The notes beneath the pieces were generated by a model that had not been told where the DNA came from, did not search any database, and worked only from the letters and a program-made list of their open reading frames with translations. Below are positions 63,341 through 64,000 of a DNA stretch of 64,000 nucleotides, in pieces. Within the stretch, counting starts at the first letter, position 1. Each line of letters opens with the position of its first letter. The DNA comes from Gammaproteobacteria bacterium (GTDB lineage: Bacteria; Pseudomonadota; Gammaproteobacteria; SZUA-229), in the NCBI GenBank assembly GCA_029882215.1, contig JAOULC010000009.1:18449-82448 (forward strand), in the 5' to 3' direction. The translations under genes were made by a program, and so were the position numbers.

Positions 63341-64000
63341 TATATTGCTTTTGCACTCGCCCAATTGGTCAGGAACTGCTCTTTTCTTTCAGTCACCAGC
63401 AGCTCATCGGTGGTAATTAATTCTTTAGATTCTCTGTGGCGTTTATTTTCTGTTTCGTTATCAAAATAAAGTTCTACTAACAGAGAATTATCCTGAATAA
63501 GAAAATCCTTTTCTTTAAATTCGCATTCAACCATAGACTGTTCAATAAAACGGGTCTCTATACCAAGCTCATTTTGTAATTTCATTTGAGATATTGTATT
63601 TTCACGATTCAGATCATTGACAATAAAGAGTCTTTTTATTCGTATTCCGCGTTTTATCAAATTTATTTGCGTGTTCATATACTCGGTATCATTTTTATCT
63701 TCCCAATATTCAGGGATATAGCTGACACACTTAAGTTCGTCTGATGTACTCCTGATACCGTGTGCACCAAAAGTGTTTGCATGGCGTGGTGATGTATATT
63801 CAGTTTGATTAAAGATATCTTTATTAACTGTTAGCATGGTCTTTAATCGTGTAGAGATAAGGTTAACAAAATACGGATGCTTTACATCGGATAATACTTG
63901 ATCAAGAGACTGGCCATGGCTGATGAGTTCTAGCTTTCTTTGTACACCGTCAAGCCGTGATTTAATGTGCTGTAATTCGATGCTTGTTTTGTCTGTATCT
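63340..64000 (-). CDS. Hypothetical protein, partial (5' end beyond the window)
   Basis: The reading frame stays open from the stop at 63340 to the window edge at 64000, which gives at least 219 residues. An internal ATG at 63837 has no ribosome site, and the sequence before it is coding-like, so the true start lies outside. The visible N-terminal part is a probable coiled coil (IELQHIKSRLDGVQRKLELI). The rest is an alpha/beta region with RLFIVNDLNRENTI and no motif I recognise. It is coupled to the downstream P-loop kinase gene. Confidence 0.65.
   Translation of the reverse strand, partial: DTDKTSIELQHIKSRLDGVQRKLELISHGQSLDQVLSDVKHPYFVNLISTRLKTMLTVNKDIFNQTEYTSPRHANTFGAHGIRSTSDELKCVSYIPEYWEDKNDTEYMNTQINLIKRGIRIKRLFIVNDLNRENTISQMKLQNELGIETRFIEQSMVECEFKEKDFLIQDNSLLVELYFDNETENKRHRESKELITTDELLVTERKEQFLTNWASAKAI

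Overview
The window comes from a gammaproteobacterial chromosome. By eye the GC content is in the low 40s percent, genes are tightly packed, and almost everything is housekeeping. The best taxonomic evidence is gene order. The block ruvX-pyrR-pyrB-pyrC', algH, a tonB-like gene, gshB and pilG-pilH-pilI-pilJ-chpA-chpC (31.7-48.9 kb) follows the layout I know from Pseudomonas. hisBHAFIE-tatABC and metK-ahcY-metF are also familiar gammaproteobacterial units. Lower GC and an adk with a cysteine-type LID argue against Pseudomonas itself. A marine or methylotroph-type gammaproteobacterium is a guess. I saw no tRNA, rRNA, IS element, prophage or CRISPR array.

Layout. 0.2-4.0 kb: adk; a DnaJ-zinc-finger/peptidoglycan-binding fusion of unknown function; a YeeE/YedE sulfur transporter. 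4.2-11.1 kb (minus): a MoxR-DUF58-DUF4381-VWA-VWA/TPR-BatD (Bat) operon. 11.5-14.8 kb (plus): cobalamin adenosyltransferase, a ROK sugar kinase and three DUF proteins. 15.0-19.6 kb: trkA-trkH potassium uptake, a methyltransferase, an LpxL-like acyltransferase and a small membrane protein. 19.9-21.5 kb: ttcA, then a gene-free stretch that holds the most striking element of the window. This is a roughly 200-nt minus-strand RNA with twelve GGA motifs, a strong terminator and an upstream GacA/UvrY/LetA-type palindrome, so it is a CsrB/RsmY/RsmZ-type sponge of the translational regulator CsrA/RsmA. A second, shorter sRNA candidate lies just beyond it.

21.5-29.5 kb: pip-dtd, the his genes and tatABC, and a diguanylate cyclase. 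30.0-31.7 kb: a secreted trypsin-like protease with a GlyGly-CTERM-like tail. 31.7-38.6 kb (minus): pyrimidine genes with a catalytically dead PyrC', ruvX, algH, a TonB-like protein, apbE and gshB. 39.0-48.9 kb (plus): the Pil-Chp twitching-motility chemosensory cluster with a 1978-residue ChpA but no methyltransferase (pilK) or methylesterase (chpB). 49.0-52.2 kb: ung, a hypothetical gene, rsmE and bioA. 52.3-56.1 kb (minus): the methyl-cycle operon metK-ahcY-metF behind an S-adenosylhomocysteine (SAH) riboswitch, whose P1 strand is copied in the metK ribosome binding site. 56.2-64 kb: dnaG, an MBL-fold protein, a CadC-like regulator, yjdM and a translationally coupled gene pair cut by the window edge.

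How it fits together. The Gac/Csr-type sRNA, the diguanylate cyclase and the Pil-Chp cluster all belong to systems that usually govern surface behaviour. metK, ahcY and metF make, recycle and re-methylate the S-adenosylmethionine pool, with SAH sensed by the leader RNA.
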